A DNA stretch of 31,615 nucleotides from Sedimentisphaerales bacterium (GTDB lineage Bacteria; Planctomycetota; Phycisphaerae; Sedimentisphaerales; SG8-4). Positions within the stretch are counted from its first letter, which is position 1; each line of letters begins with the position of its first letter. Below are positions 14,684 through 23,452 of this stretch, piece after piece. The stretch spans positions 1 to 31,615 of the forward strand of contig JAFGCA010000278.1 in the NCBI GenBank assembly GCA_016932895.1. Reading direction: 5' to 3'. The notes under the pieces are model-generated. The model ran no database searches. It worked only from the letters and a program-made list of their open reading frames with translations, and was not told where the DNA came from. The translations under genes and the position numbers were made by a program.

Positions 14684-14850
14684 TTTTGCAAAATGGAGAT
14701 TAGGCTTATATTCTTCAAGGAAATCGTTGGTGTGATTTCCTTGAAGAAGGGGCTTATATCTCGATACGAAAAGCACTTACGTTCTCGGGAGGAAAAATCA
14801 CGAAGAAGATTTTTCCTCCCTAAAGTAAGCCTAATCTCCATTTTGCAAAA
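14684..14850. repeat. 167-bp three-stem inverted-repeat element, MITE-like or structured RNA
   Basis: The element is bounded by perfect 25-bp inverted arms (14684-14708 and 14826-14850, beginning TTTTGCAAAATGG). Inside are two more perfect hairpins: a 15-bp stem at 14711-14725/14734-14748 with 8-base loop, and a 13-bp stem at 14787-14799/14808-14820 with 8-base loop. The 38 bases between the two hairpins repeat GGCTTATAT (14703-14711, 14751-14759). The whole can fold as an outer stem with two side hairpins, on DNA or RNA, on either strand. No ORF and no clear target-site duplication are seen. It lies between two genes. Confidence 0.85.
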
Positions 14851-14941
14851 GTTCAGTTAGAACCCGAGACACCGACCCTGGTTACGATGACAAGGGCTGA
14901 GAGGGCCGTCGCAAACGTCGGTCGGGCAGAACGCCGGTGGG

Positions 14942-16138
14942 CTACCGGTCGTCTTCCTTGTCGTTGGCGTCCTCTTTCTCATTTGCGTCTTCGTCTTCCT
15001 CGTCCTCGACGCCGAGGTATTTGCCCCGCGCTGAGATCAGAATGTCGCGCTGCTTGCCGTCTTCGGTGATTTCGATTTCATAGACAATGCCTTCATCCGT
15101 CTTGCTCTTCTCGATCTCGGTGACCTTCCCGCCGTCCAGGTGCTTGCGGATGGTCCGGCGGACGGCCTGGGGCAGGTCCTTGAGGTTGATGGTTTCTTCG
15201 GTGTCCTTCGACCACGTTGTCAGCAACAGGTCTTCGTCCTGGATCATGCCGATGCCCGGCGCGTACGTCTTGTAGCATATATCGCCCGGCTCCAGCGGCG
15301 AGGTTTCCTTGACCCTGATGCAATTCTTGAACGTCCCGGCCGGCGTGGTCATCGTTACGTCGTCGGCGATGATCTCGGCCCTGTCCATCGCATTCGGCGC
15401 GATCTCCTGGTAGTGCCTCGCGCCGAGCAGCACGGTGCCGGGCATGATGATGCCGGCCTTGCAGCCTTTCTCATCCGCGCGCCAGGCGCCGCCGTGACCC
15501 ACGATCTTCCCGTCTTGATAGTCGTCGACTTCCTCGCCGAAGTAGAAGACGTCGCTGGTAGCGGTGCAGATGGCAAAGAAGTTGCGCGAGACCTCCACCA
15601 GCTTGCCATCCTCGAACTCCCGCTCTTCGACGATGCGCGTCACGACGTCGCCGATTTTTTTCGTCTGGTCCAGAGCCGTGATGATCACCTTGTCGGATTT
15701 GCTCTCGATGACGAGGGTATAGCCCGGCTCCAGGATGAAGAAGCGGTTTCGTCCGGTCGGTGAGAAGGTCCGCTCGGCCAGGTGAAACTCATCGGTCCAC
15801 TTCATATCGTCGCCGCTCTCTGTGTCGGCGGCGTCGACCTCGGCAGCCTCGCCGATCTGCTTGGCCTCGATCACCACTGCGGCCGGGGAGACCTCGACCT
15901 CGTAGATTTTGCCCTGCGACTGTATCTCAAAGTCGTACTGCCCCGGGTCCTCACCCTGGACTTCCTTCTCGATGGCGAGGATCTTGCCGTGGGGGAACGC
16001 CTGCTTAATGGCCTCCCTGATCGCCGCCGGCAACTCTGACGGCTTGACCGTGATCTTCTTCTCCTGCACCTCGGCCGCGACGCACATCGCACCGAGTACC
16101 GTCAGCATCATCGCAATTCCCATGCCTGCACGTCTCAT
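14942..16138 (-). CDS. Secreted protein with two PepSY-like domains
   Basis: A 398-residue exported protein. Residues 1-23 are a signal peptide (MGIAMMLTVLGAMCVAA). A PepSY-like domain follows at about 25-95 (ELPAAIREAIKQAFPHGKIL ... QYDFEIQSQGKIYEVEVSP). A central domain of unknown fold spans about 110-310 (FFILEPGYTLVIESKSDKV, TVLLGARHYQEIAPNAMDRA). A second PepSY-like domain follows at 315-380 (DLPQAVRRTIRKHLDGGKVT ... IVYEIEITEDGKQRDILI). The tail is acidic (EDEEDEDANEKED). PepSY domains often bind peptides or inhibit enzymes. AAAGGAG stands seven bases before the ATG at 16138 and one base before the ATG at 16144, so 16138 is the true start. It is divergent from the prepilin-like gene. 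Confidence 0.8.
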   Translation of the reverse strand: MRRAGMGIAMMLTVLGAMCVAAEVQEKKITVKPSELPAAIREAIKQAFPHGKILAIEKEVQGEDPGQYDFEIQSQGKIYEVEVSPAAVVIEAKQIGEAAEVDAADTESGDDMKWTDEFHLAERTFSPTGRNRFFILEPGYTLVIESKSDKVIITALDQTKKIGDVVTRIVEEREFEDGKLVEVSRNFFAICTATSDVFYFGEEVDDYQDGKIVGHGGAWRADEKGCKAGIIMPGTVLLGARHYQEIAPNAMDRAEIIADDVTMTTPAGTFKNCIRVKETSPLEPGDICYKTYAPGIGMIQDEDLLLTTWSKDTEETINLKDLPQAVRRTIRKHLDGGKVTEIEKSKTDEGIVYEIEITEDGKQRDILISARGKYLGVEDEEDEDANEKEDANDKEDDR

Positions 16139-16372
16139 GGTCATTCTCCTTTACAGGAATCGCCGCGAATCATCCCCCGGGCCCGCCCCGGATCGACCCA
16201 CGCCAAGGCGGTGATAGTACAGAGCGCAGAATGAGATTCTGATGAGAAAACGAGGTTTCTCGGATGTTTTTTTCCCGCGAACGTGGACCCCTCCACCCAT
16301 TCATTTTACACGGATACAGCCCCGCAGCTCCGGCGAGTATTGCAGAGGATACGTTTGATTTCCCTTTCAGGG

Positions 16373-16400
16373 TTGACTTTTCTGTTGCCGGCGCGATAAA
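16373..16400 (+). promoter_or_regulatory. Promoter of the prepilin-like gene
   Basis: TTGACT (16373-16378) and GATAAA (16395-16400) are 16 bases apart. Transcription would start at about 16407, just upstream of the start at 16428, which leaves a short leader carrying AGGG. The in-frame ATG at 16401 lies before that start and is excluded. Confidence 0.55.
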
Positions 16401-16427
16401 ATGGCACTGATTTGGCAGGGTGTAACG

Positions 16428-17228
16428 ATGTGCAGCGGTTATGCATGGCGGTCGGATCGTCCTCGGCGAAGAGCCTTTACCCTTATCGAACTCCTGGTCG
16501 TTATCGCGATCATTGCCATTCTTATGGCGGTGCTGATGCCCGCTCTGCAGCGAGCCCGGGAGCAGGGCAAGCGAGCGGTTTGTTTGAACAACACCAAGAC
16601 CCTCGTGTTGGCCTGGATCATGTATGCCGAGGCGAACAACCACCGGATCCCACGGGCCGGAGCGACGGAGAACCTGGCAATCGAGGATTGCTGGATCAGG
16701 AAACCTCCCGGGACACTGCCCATCGACGCAACAGAGGAAACCCAGTTGGAGGCGTTGCGAGCGGGTGTTTTGTTCACGTATGTGCAGAACGTCAAGGTGT
16801 ACCGCTGTCCCGTAGCCATGCGGCGCGAGATGAGGACCTACAGCATCGTCCACGCCATGAACGGATCGGATCTGGGACAGGGGGGGCCGGTGTGCCGGAA
16901 CATGCTCAATCTCAAACATCCCGCCCTGCGAATCGTGTTTATCGACGACTACGGCGAAGACTGGGACGCCGCCTGGGCCATTCACTACAACTCGCCCAAG
17001 TGGTGGAATCCCATCCCGATGCGTCATGGCAAGGGAACCGTGGCCTCTCACGCCGACGGACATTCCGAGTTTCACAGTTGGACCGACCAGCGTACGATCC
17101 AGTGGGCCCAGTTGAGCTGGCAGGAGGCCGAAGCGCAGAAAGGCACCGGGCTGACGACTCAACCCGATAACGAAGACCTCGAGAAGATGCAAAAAGCCTG
17201 CTGGGGCAAGCTCGGCTACACGCCGTAG
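16428..17228 (+). CDS. Type II secretion/pilin-like prepilin protein (planctomycete type)
   Basis: The 266-residue protein begins with a class III signal peptide: basic residues (RSDRPRRRA), then [20 protein letters not shown], a hydrophobic segment of prepilin type. Prepilin peptidase would cut before FTLIE, with Ala in place of the usual Gly. The C-terminal part has the [14 protein letters not shown] motif typical of this large planctomycete family (DUF1559-like, H-X9-DG). These pseudopilin-like proteins are abundant in planctomycetes. Most have no proven function, and no secretion genes are near. The start at 16428 follows from AGGG eight bases before the ATG and from the promoter position. 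Residues [12 protein letters not shown] and CWIRKPPGT suggest disulfide-capable cysteines. Confidence 0.85.
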   Translation: MCSGYAWRSDRPRRRAFTLIELLVVIAIIAILMAVLMPALQRAREQGKRAVCLNNTKTLVLAWIMYAEANNHRIPRAGATENLAIEDCWIRKPPGTLPIDATEETQLEALRAGVLFTYVQNVKVYRCPVAMRREMRTYSIVHAMNGSDLGQGGPVCRNMLNLKHPALRIVFIDDYGEDWDAAWAIHYNSPKWWNPIPMRHGKGTVASHADGHSEFHSWTDQRTIQWAQLSWQEAEAQKGTGLTTQPDNEDLEKMQKACWGKLGYTP

Positions 17229-17839
17229 GACACCGTCGCTCGACCAGGCACAACCACGTGACTCCCCCAAGCTTCGCGCCCCGGCGCCCGCAGCCAGGGA
17301 GTAGCGATTCGCCCACAGTCAGAGAACCTCACACAAAACCAACGAAGCATTTTCCACTCGAGCTGCATGCCAGGACACCTCCTCCTCTGATTTTGTCACT
17401 TTGTCGCCTGTCCACTTGACTTACGCGGCCGGTTGGGCGAAGATGGTCGCTGTGGTATCAGCAACGACCGTCGCTCATGTCGAAGGGCCGGCCTGCGGCC
17501 GAGTAGGGTCAAGTGAGGATGGAGAGTGCCAGTGTCCTGGTATTACGTATCAAGCGACGCTCCAGAGATGGAGCAGATCGTCATCGATCCCGGAGTCGTC
17601 GAGTTTTCAAGACGCAGGTGAAGGAAATCTACTGTCCTCGTTCGGGAACCCTCTTCAATCGAACGCCGGATTTTGCGGCCGTGATCATCTGCGGTTGATT
17701 GCGGTGGTTGAAATCGTGGGCGGGGAGATGTCCAGACTCGAGAAGAGCCTTTTTGCCCAACGTGACAAATCAACCTGGCGCCTGTGACGCAGGTCATCTG
17801 CGTCGGTTGGCAACTGAGTCCAAGACGAAGGAGAACAAC
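17229..17839. other. Noncoding region, with one possible 29-aa ORF
   Basis: No established gene. A GTG-started ORF at 17532-17621 encodes about 29 residues (beginning MSWYYVSSDAPEMEQ) with GGAGAG five bases before the GTG. It is too short to support on sequence alone. Other frames here show no recognised pattern. The right end carries the ribosome site of the next gene. Confidence 0.4.
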
Positions 17840-18670
17840 GTGAGCGGAGTTTTCGGAGAATCAGAAGACCAGGGACAAAGTGGAGAATCAGAGGCGAAAG
17901 AGACGGAAGGAACGATTGACGAGGGACGCATTGCATGCATCGTCCTGAGCATTGGCTCGCCCGCGCTCTCCGTTACGCCCGATGACGCTGCTCGGTTCTA
18001 TCAACAGATCAACCCCACCTGGTCCGGACGGCACCAAATCCACGTCTCTTGCACGTCCTCGGAGATTCCGCTGGACGGAGAAGGCCTTTCAACAGTGGTG
18101 TGGCACGCCCTCGATTTAGAGTTTGTATCCAGGCTGGCACAAGGGGGTTGTACGGTGTTTGTCCAGGACTGCAACCTGGCCTCCCAGCCGGATTCGACGC
18201 GCGTCCCCGCAGCGTTCTGCACATTTGTGCCTTCCGGAGAAAAGCAGATCATTATGTGCGGGAGCGACACGCCCATCCCGATGTGTTCTGCGGCATTCGA
18301 GCCGAAGGACCCGTCGTTGTCGAGCGGACTGCCTTTCTCCAAACTGAAACACATCTTCCTTTTTACCGACCGCGACGGAGCCTCGGTGACCTCCTCGCAG
18401 GCGGTCACGTCGGTCATTGAGAGCGTAACGGGTCAGCCGATGGAGGCCATAAACATCCGCATTCCGATCTCATTGGTTCGCCATTCTGCCGTTGGCGTAC
18501 TTCTGGCCCAGGAGGGTCGATTCCCCGACATTGGCCTCGTCGAGATTGAGAAGGGACAGCCGCAGCTTGCCAGGGAAATACGCCAGGGGACGCTCACGCT
18601 TTGCTGCAGGCCGGTAAAGACATCTGATTCGGGCGAGCAGGTGGGAGTGGTTGCGATATACTCCCGCTGA
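17840..18670 (+). CDS. Hypothetical 276-aa protein
   Basis: A 276-residue protein with a hydrophilic acidic N-terminus (GESEDQGQSGESEAKETEGT) and then a globular part with alternating strands (IACIVLSIGSPALSVTPDD, HQIHVSCTSSEIPLDGEG, CTVFVQDCNLASQPDS, KQIIMCGSD, GVLLAQEGRFPDIGLVEIE). No signal peptide or membrane segment. No family recognised. The start is a GTG at 17840 with AAGGAG seven bases before it. The open frame upstream to 17699 has no such signal and looks noncoding. It converges with the glycoside hydrolase gene 49 bases beyond its stop. Confidence 0.65.
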   Translation: MSGVFGESEDQGQSGESEAKETEGTIDEGRIACIVLSIGSPALSVTPDDAARFYQQINPTWSGRHQIHVSCTSSEIPLDGEGLSTVVWHALDLEFVSRLAQGGCTVFVQDCNLASQPDSTRVPAAFCTFVPSGEKQIIMCGSDTPIPMCSAAFEPKDPSLSSGLPFSKLKHIFLFTDRDGASVTSSQAVTSVIESVTGQPMEAINIRIPISLVRHSAVGVLLAQEGRFPDIGLVEIEKGQPQLAREIRQGTLTLCCRPVKTSDSGEQVGVVAIYSR

Positions 18671-18719
18671 CGGTGGCAGGGGCGGATCTTCGGCACGCGG
18701 GTTTGTGGTTCGTCATCCA

Positions 18720-19802
18720 CTACTTTCCGGCGAAGCGGAAGGCGGCGAGGAGGGTTAGTTCTTTGGGGTCGTAGGGGGTTCCGTCGGGGTGAAAGGTGTC
18801 GTGTTGCCAGATTCGGGGGGTGGGGGTGTTGGGCTTGGACCCCCAGTGCATGTAGGTCTGGGTGCGGCCGGCGACGAGGCCCCAGTGGTACCAGCCGATC
18901 CTGTGCCTGGCGAACAGGGGCAGGATGGTCTCGAAGGTGTTGCCGCGCTGTCGGAGCAGCCATTCGGTGCAGATCACGGGGCGGCCGTGGGCCCGGCACG
19001 TCTCGATTTTGCGCTCCACGCCGGCGGGGCCGTCGTAGCCGTGGAACGAGACGAGGTCCGACAGCTCCATGATCCGCTTCGACATCGGGCTGTCGAAACT
19101 CGTCCAGACCCCGGTCGTGAGGGGCTGGCGGGGATGCACCGCGCGGGCCCACGCGAAGGCGGCTTGTGCCAGGGGCAGACTCTTTTCGCCCATGCCGCTG
19201 TTGCCCGGCTCGTTGTACAGGTCCCAGATCAGAACGCGCCGGTCTTCGGCAAAGGAGCCGACGATATCTGTGACGTACTTCTCCAGGTCGGGCCAGACGG
19301 ACCTATCCGTCACGCGCTTGAGCCCGGGGCTGGGCACCCAGCCGCTGTTGTGCACGCCGGCAACGGGTTCGTCCTGCTTGCCCAGATAAGGTTCCTTACC
19401 CGCGAAGGAACAGTCGCAGAAGAGGATGAGCATCGTGCGGATGCCGTGCCCGTCGGCGATGGTGAGAAACCGGTCGATGCGCTTTTTCAGGCCCTCGGCA
19501 TCGTCCTTCCAGACGAGATACTGCAGGAAGACCCGCACGCTGTTATAGCCCGCCTGGCCGGCCCAGCCCAGCTCCTGGTCGATGGTGGCGGGGTCGAACG
19601 TCTCGGCCTGCCACATCTCGGTCATGTTGACGGCGGTGCGAGGCAGGTAGTTGCAGCCCCGTATCACGCCGGCCTGCTCGTACCAGTGGAGTATCTTGTC
19701 CTTCGACCAACGCGCAAGCGGTGACTCCGTCACAGCGGCTTCTTTTGCACAAGCAAGAGCCGGGGCAACTCCCATCAACACCATCAGCATGTATTTCGTC
19801 AT
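18720..19802 (-). CDS. Secreted clan GH-A (GH5-like) glycoside hydrolase
   Basis: A 360-residue protein with a signal peptide (MTKYMLMVLMGVAPALACA). It shows the (beta/alpha)8 pattern of clan GH-A: GYNSVRVFLQYLVWKDD, HGIRTMLILFCDCS, RVLIWDLYNEPG with proton donor E198 in the NEP triplet, LVSFHGYD, RPVICTEWLLR with nucleophile E280, and WYHWGLVAGRTQTYMHWG near the end. Such enzymes cleave beta-linked polysaccharides (cellulose, mannan, xylan or similar) with retention of configuration. Substrate cannot be told from sequence, and the GH5 or related family assignment is tentative. GAGGCG six bases before the ATG fixes the start. It lies upstream of, and divergent from, the CBM-bearing secreted protein. 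Confidence 0.8.
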   Translation of the reverse strand: MTKYMLMVLMGVAPALACAKEAAVTESPLARWSKDKILHWYEQAGVIRGCNYLPRTAVNMTEMWQAETFDPATIDQELGWAGQAGYNSVRVFLQYLVWKDDAEGLKKRIDRFLTIADGHGIRTMLILFCDCSFAGKEPYLGKQDEPVAGVHNSGWVPSPGLKRVTDRSVWPDLEKYVTDIVGSFAEDRRVLIWDLYNEPGNSGMGEKSLPLAQAAFAWARAVHPRQPLTTGVWTSFDSPMSKRIMELSDLVSFHGYDGPAGVERKIETCRAHGRPVICTEWLLRQRGNTFETILPLFARHRIGWYHWGLVAGRTQTYMHWGSKPNTPTPRIWQHDTFHPDGTPYDPKELTLLAAFRFAGK

Positions 19803-20162
19803 GCTATCGCCTCGATATCGTATCTGCACACCGCCCCGGATCGCTTTCAACAAAGCGAATGTCTGTGTCCTGTGTTCTTGCTCGTTCTTCTCCTGCCGCA
19901 TGGAGTTCTTCCAACAGATGCGTCAAAACAGACGCGTTCGGCGCCCTTGGGGTCGGACCTATCAAACGTGAGCGGATTTGTCAACAACCGAGAACAGGTG
20001 CCGGCAACTACGGAGAGCGACAATTCGGTTGACAAGGCGGCGCTGTGGCGCATAGCATGCCTTCGGCGGGTCCGGATGCGAAAGCCGTGCCGGCACCCGT
20101 TGCGGTTCCCGCCGCCGTATTCTCAACGAATAGGGCCCATCGGATTGGAAGGGAGGACGAAC
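19803..20162. other. Divergent intergenic region before the CBM-bearing secreted protein
   Basis: No gene is supported, although a plus-strand frame in phase with the next gene is open from 19872. Residues read there look noncoding, and the good ribosome site is at 20163. A promoter-like TTGACA (20029-20034) with TAGCAT (20053-20058) lies in its right half, with an 18-base spacer. Confidence 0.4.
20029..20058 (+). promoter_or_regulatory. Possible promoter of the CBM-bearing protein gene
   Basis: TTGACA (20029-20034) matches the -35 consensus perfectly and TAGCAT (20053-20058) is a fair -10, with an 18-base spacer. The start codon would be about 100 bases downstream. Confidence 0.4.
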
Positions 20163-22496
20163 ATGAGACAGGGGAGCCTTTCGCTGATGATCCTCGTTAA
20201 CGCGTGCGCCGGGGCCATCGCTCTGGGCGGAGAGAGTGATCCGAACCAGTACGACTACACGGTACCCGCCCGGGCGAAGTTGTTTTCCGCGACCCGTTCG
20301 GGTCTGGCGCAAGCGTATCAAATCCTCAACGACGGCCTGAACGATCCTCGCGTGACGGGTGACGAGAGAGAGCTTGTCTTCCTGCATGCGCTGGCCCGGG
20401 CCGGGATGGTCGTCTTCGACACCTCCGATGCGGCGGTTACAACGAGCATGGTGGAGATCGTCGAGCCGTTTGGGATTACGGTTACGGGGGACGAGTTCTT
20501 CCCGAAGACTCGGCCTGCCCCGGACAAGATCGTGGTGCACTTTCCCGTGGACCCCTGCGATCCCAACGATTGCTACGAGCAGCCGCCGGGAGCCGACCCG
20601 AGCGCGGCCGTTGCGGCCGTCAACGACGTTATCATTCCCGAGATCGACTCGATCATCGCGCAACTCGATACCATCACCGACGTTCCGACGAGGTTCACCA
20701 TGACGCTGACGCCGGCGGAGATGCGTCTGGCATCACCGGTCGAGGTAGATCGCGGCGATGTGCTGGCGTTCAAGGCCGCTTTGCTGGCGGCCCGGGCGTT
20801 TCTTTCCGGTGCGGCCAATCCCGCCTACGACCTGGCAATCGATTTCGCAGACCCGTTGTTTGAAGGCCTGGGCTGCGGCGACCTGCCGGCAGGTACGACG
20901 GTCAAGGCGGTCCTCGATGCGTATCCGCTGTTGTTGACGATCCTGCCGGAGACGGGTGACCATCGTCTGGGGCAGGCCAGGGCGAATCTCATTGACGCTC
21001 TGGATGCCGCACTGGCGGCGATGGATCACATGGTTGCAGAGACGGACGACCAGACGGACGATCTGCTGCACATCAACGAGGACTCGCTCGCTTACGCGAC
21101 GGCGCGCACCAACTTGAACGAACTCCGCGATTCGTTGGTCGGGGGCGACGCAGGAACGTACACCGTCGGATCAGACGAGACGTTCGCGGTGACTCGGGGC
21201 GGGGCGGAGGTGGGCCGGCTCGACCTGCGATATGCGATTCCCGGCTACGAGGGCAGCGGGTCGCTTTCGTTTTCGCAGCCGGACCTCGCTCCCGCGCCCG
21301 TGTGGGAGATCGAGTCGTTTGAAATCGATGAAGACCGGATTGAAGGCGAGGCTGTGACCTGGGAGTGGTGGGATTGGGCGTGGTTCGAAGGCACGATTTC
21401 GAGTGACGGCAGCCGGATTACGGACCTGGGGATTGCCTTTCTGTCGTGGTCCGATGAGGAGCACGACGTCATCACGGGTCTGAATGCAAGACGAACGAGC
21501 TTTGAGGCATCGACCGTGGAGTTGGATCCGAATCCCCTCTTCGCCGGGTCCGTTAGCGTGCGAGACGTGCTGCCCCGCTTCGACGCGAGCAACGCGCCCC
21601 TCGTCGGAACATTCGGCCACGCGCTGGGCGATGATCCGACCCTCGGCGGGATCACGTCGGGCTTCACGCAGGAGGATTGGATCGGTACGAAGTACGCCGT
21701 CTTTGGAGTCGCCGACAGCCTGTTGCTTCCCTTTGACGAATCCTTCTGGCATCGCATCGACCGGCAGCCGAACGTGGCCGTGAAGCTGGGGGAATCTGCC
21801 GGGCAGACCGCCACTTTTTCAGGCGACTATCCCTGGTATATCGTGGCGACCCAGAGCGAGATTCTTCTCGACAGCGTATACGGTTCGGGAGAGCGCTACC
21901 TGGACGCCAACGACTACATGGACGTTGTGAACATACCCGTGTTCAGGGATTTCTGGGATTGGCATTGGCTGTGGGGCGACGCGATCCTCGGCCCTCCGGA
22001 CGGTAGCTGTGCGGCGGTCGGCGACATCGGTCTTCTGGGCCAGTACACGGGATTCATCCTGATTGAGAATCCCGGTGCCTGGACGGGTCTGACGGTCGTG
22101 ACGGTCAAGCGCGAGCCCGCCTACGAAGCCGAGGCCGCGGATTTGAGCGGGTGCGTGTTCGGCGATGACCTTCCCGGCTACACCGGCACCGGGTACGTTG
22201 ATTTCGTGCATTCGACGGGCGCCTACATCGAGTGGACGGTGGACGTGGAGGCCTCCGGGCCGCATCGGCTGGAGTTTCGTTATGCCTTGAGCGACGGAGA
22301 CAAACCGTTGGAGATCAGCATCAACGGACAGGTTGGAGAGCCCGGCCTGCCGTTCGCGTCGACCGGAGACTGGGCCTCCTGGGGGACCGTCGGCACCACA
22401 ATGATTCTCCTCCGCGGCGAGAACACGATTCGGGCGACAACCGTCGGTTTCGGTGGCGCCCACATCGATCACTTGAGAATTGTCCGCCTCAACTGA
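20163..22496 (+). CDS. Secreted 777-aa protein with C-terminal carbohydrate-binding-like module
   Basis: The protein has a short signal peptide (MRQGSLSLMILVNACAGAIA), then a conserved start (YDYTVPARAKLFSATRSG) shared with the gene beginning at 31400. A first helical region follows (LAQAYQILNDGL, GDERELVFLHALARAGMVVF), then long strands rich in W, D and G (EWWDWAWFEGTISSDGSRIT). The last 130 residues (about 648-777) resemble a CBM6/CBM35-type beta-sandwich: YEAEAADLSGC, GYTGTGYVDFV, YIEWTVDVEASGPHRLEFRY and ENTIRATTVGFGGAHIDHLR. No catalytic motif is recognised, so it may bind polysaccharide on the cell surface. GGGAGG seven bases before the ATG decides the start. It is next to the divergent glycoside hydrolase. 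Confidence 0.75.
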   Translation: MRQGSLSLMILVNACAGAIALGGESDPNQYDYTVPARAKLFSATRSGLAQAYQILNDGLNDPRVTGDERELVFLHALARAGMVVFDTSDAAVTTSMVEIVEPFGITVTGDEFFPKTRPAPDKIVVHFPVDPCDPNDCYEQPPGADPSAAVAAVNDVIIPEIDSIIAQLDTITDVPTRFTMTLTPAEMRLASPVEVDRGDVLAFKAALLAARAFLSGAANPAYDLAIDFADPLFEGLGCGDLPAGTTVKAVLDAYPLLLTILPETGDHRLGQARANLIDALDAALAAMDHMVAETDDQTDDLLHINEDSLAYATARTNLNELRDSLVGGDAGTYTVGSDETFAVTRGGAEVGRLDLRYAIPGYEGSGSLSFSQPDLAPAPVWEIESFEIDEDRIEGEAVTWEWWDWAWFEGTISSDGSRITDLGIAFLSWSDEEHDVITGLNARRTSFEASTVELDPNPLFAGSVSVRDVLPRFDASNAPLVGTFGHALGDDPTLGGITSGFTQEDWIGTKYAVFGVADSLLLPFDESFWHRIDRQPNVAVKLGESAGQTATFSGDYPWYIVATQSEILLDSVYGSGERYLDANDYMDVVNIPVFRDFWDWHWLWGDAILGPPDGSCAAVGDIGLLGQYTGFILIENPGAWTGLTVVTVKREPAYEAEAADLSGCVFGDDLPGYTGTGYVDFVHSTGAYIEWTVDVEASGPHRLEFRYALSDGDKPLEISINGQVGEPGLPFASTGDWASWGTVGTTMILLRGENTIRATTVGFGGAHIDHLRIVRLN

Positions 22497-22540
22497 GTCG
22501 TGGCGGCGTTTCTGCGGCGCCGGACTCCTGCGGTTGCCGG

Positions 22541-23260
22541 TTAGATGATTTCGAGTCGGCGCAGGATGGCCTTGGTCCAGCGGGCGCTGCGGATCTGGGA
22601 CATCAGCAGCAGGAGCATGACGACGAACCAATAGACGCTGAAGCGCAGGTAGTACAGGACCATGCTGACCAGGCCGTTGGATTTGTTGGGCAGCCATTCG
22701 GCCAATTCGGCCGGGGTGTAGATCACGCCCACCACGCTGGCGTTGAGGACCTGCTGCCAAGGGATCACCAGTACGAGCATGATCAGGGACAGGAAGAAGG
22801 CCCGCGAGACGTGGTTGATGCCGCCCAGACGGCCGATGAGCGAGACCATCAGGCTGAAGAAGATCGCCAGGCAGTACAGCGAGATTCCGATGATCAGGAT
22901 GCCGTCGACGAGTTCGATGGTGCGGTCCAGGTGGCCGGCTTTGACCCCGCCGAGAAAGTCCATCTGGCCGGCGATTCCGGTCTTCTTCGTCGCCGGTGTA
23001 TCGTTCATATCCGCCACGGCACTGGCGGCGGCGTTTTCGACGGTTGGCGCGGTCGCCTCGGCCGCGGTCGCCGAGACGTCCTGGGCCGGACTTCCTTCGA
23101 TCAGCCCCAGATCGATGACCCAAAACGCGCCCTGCGCCAACAGGAGGCAGATGAAAACCACTAAGAAGAAGAAGTTCTTCCATCCTCGGAAGACACCCAC
23201 CGCCTCCAGGCAGTCGGTCGTTTCAATCATGTTGCCTTGATCGATCGGGCCTTCATTCAT
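22541..23260 (-). CDS. Hypothetical membrane protein, four TM segments
   Basis: A 239-residue integral membrane protein. Predicted segments are NFFFLVVFICLLLAQGAFWV, then a long Ala/Thr-rich periplasmic loop (about residues 55-110), GILIIGISLYCLAIFFSLMV, AFFLSLIMLVLVIPW and VYWFVVMLLLLMSQI. No family recognised. The ATG at 23260 with GGAG eight bases before it is preferred over the TTG at 23275. It converges with the CBM-bearing protein gene, 44 bases away. Function unknown. Confidence 0.7.
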   Translation of the reverse strand: MNEGPIDQGNMIETTDCLEAVGVFRGWKNFFFLVVFICLLLAQGAFWVIDLGLIEGSPAQDVSATAAEATAPTVENAAASAVADMNDTPATKKTGIAGQMDFLGGVKAGHLDRTIELVDGILIIGISLYCLAIFFSLMVSLIGRLGGINHVSRAFFLSLIMLVLVIPWQQVLNASVVGVIYTPAELAEWLPNKSNGLVSMVLYYLRFSVYWFVVMLLLLMSQIRSARWTKAILRRLEII

Positions 23261-23376
23261 TTCGGATTTCTCCAAATTGAACTCACGGTCTTCCGCAGAA
23301 TACAGGAGGACCGGGTATTTCTTGATTTCGGCCGCACGGCGCCGGAGACGCCGGCGAGCCCGGCAAACTGCTGACT

Positions 23377-23405
23377 ATTATCCCGAATGATTCCGGGTCG
23401 GGCAA
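23377..23405 (-). promoter_or_regulatory. Promoter of the four-TM membrane protein gene
   Basis: On the minus strand TTGCCC (23400-23405) and GATAAT (23377-23382) are 17 bases apart, with the start codon about 115 bases downstream. A 10-base palindrome TTGTATACAA at 23415-23424 lies just upstream and could be an operator. Confidence 0.45.
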
Positions 23406-23452
23406 ATAAATTCCTTGTATACAACCATTTCCGTGCGTGCGGTCGATTGGCT

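Noticed and set aside
14887..15763. Plus-strand ORFs antisense to the PepSY protein
   Set aside because: They are shadows of a gene with signal peptide and ribosome site on the minus strand.
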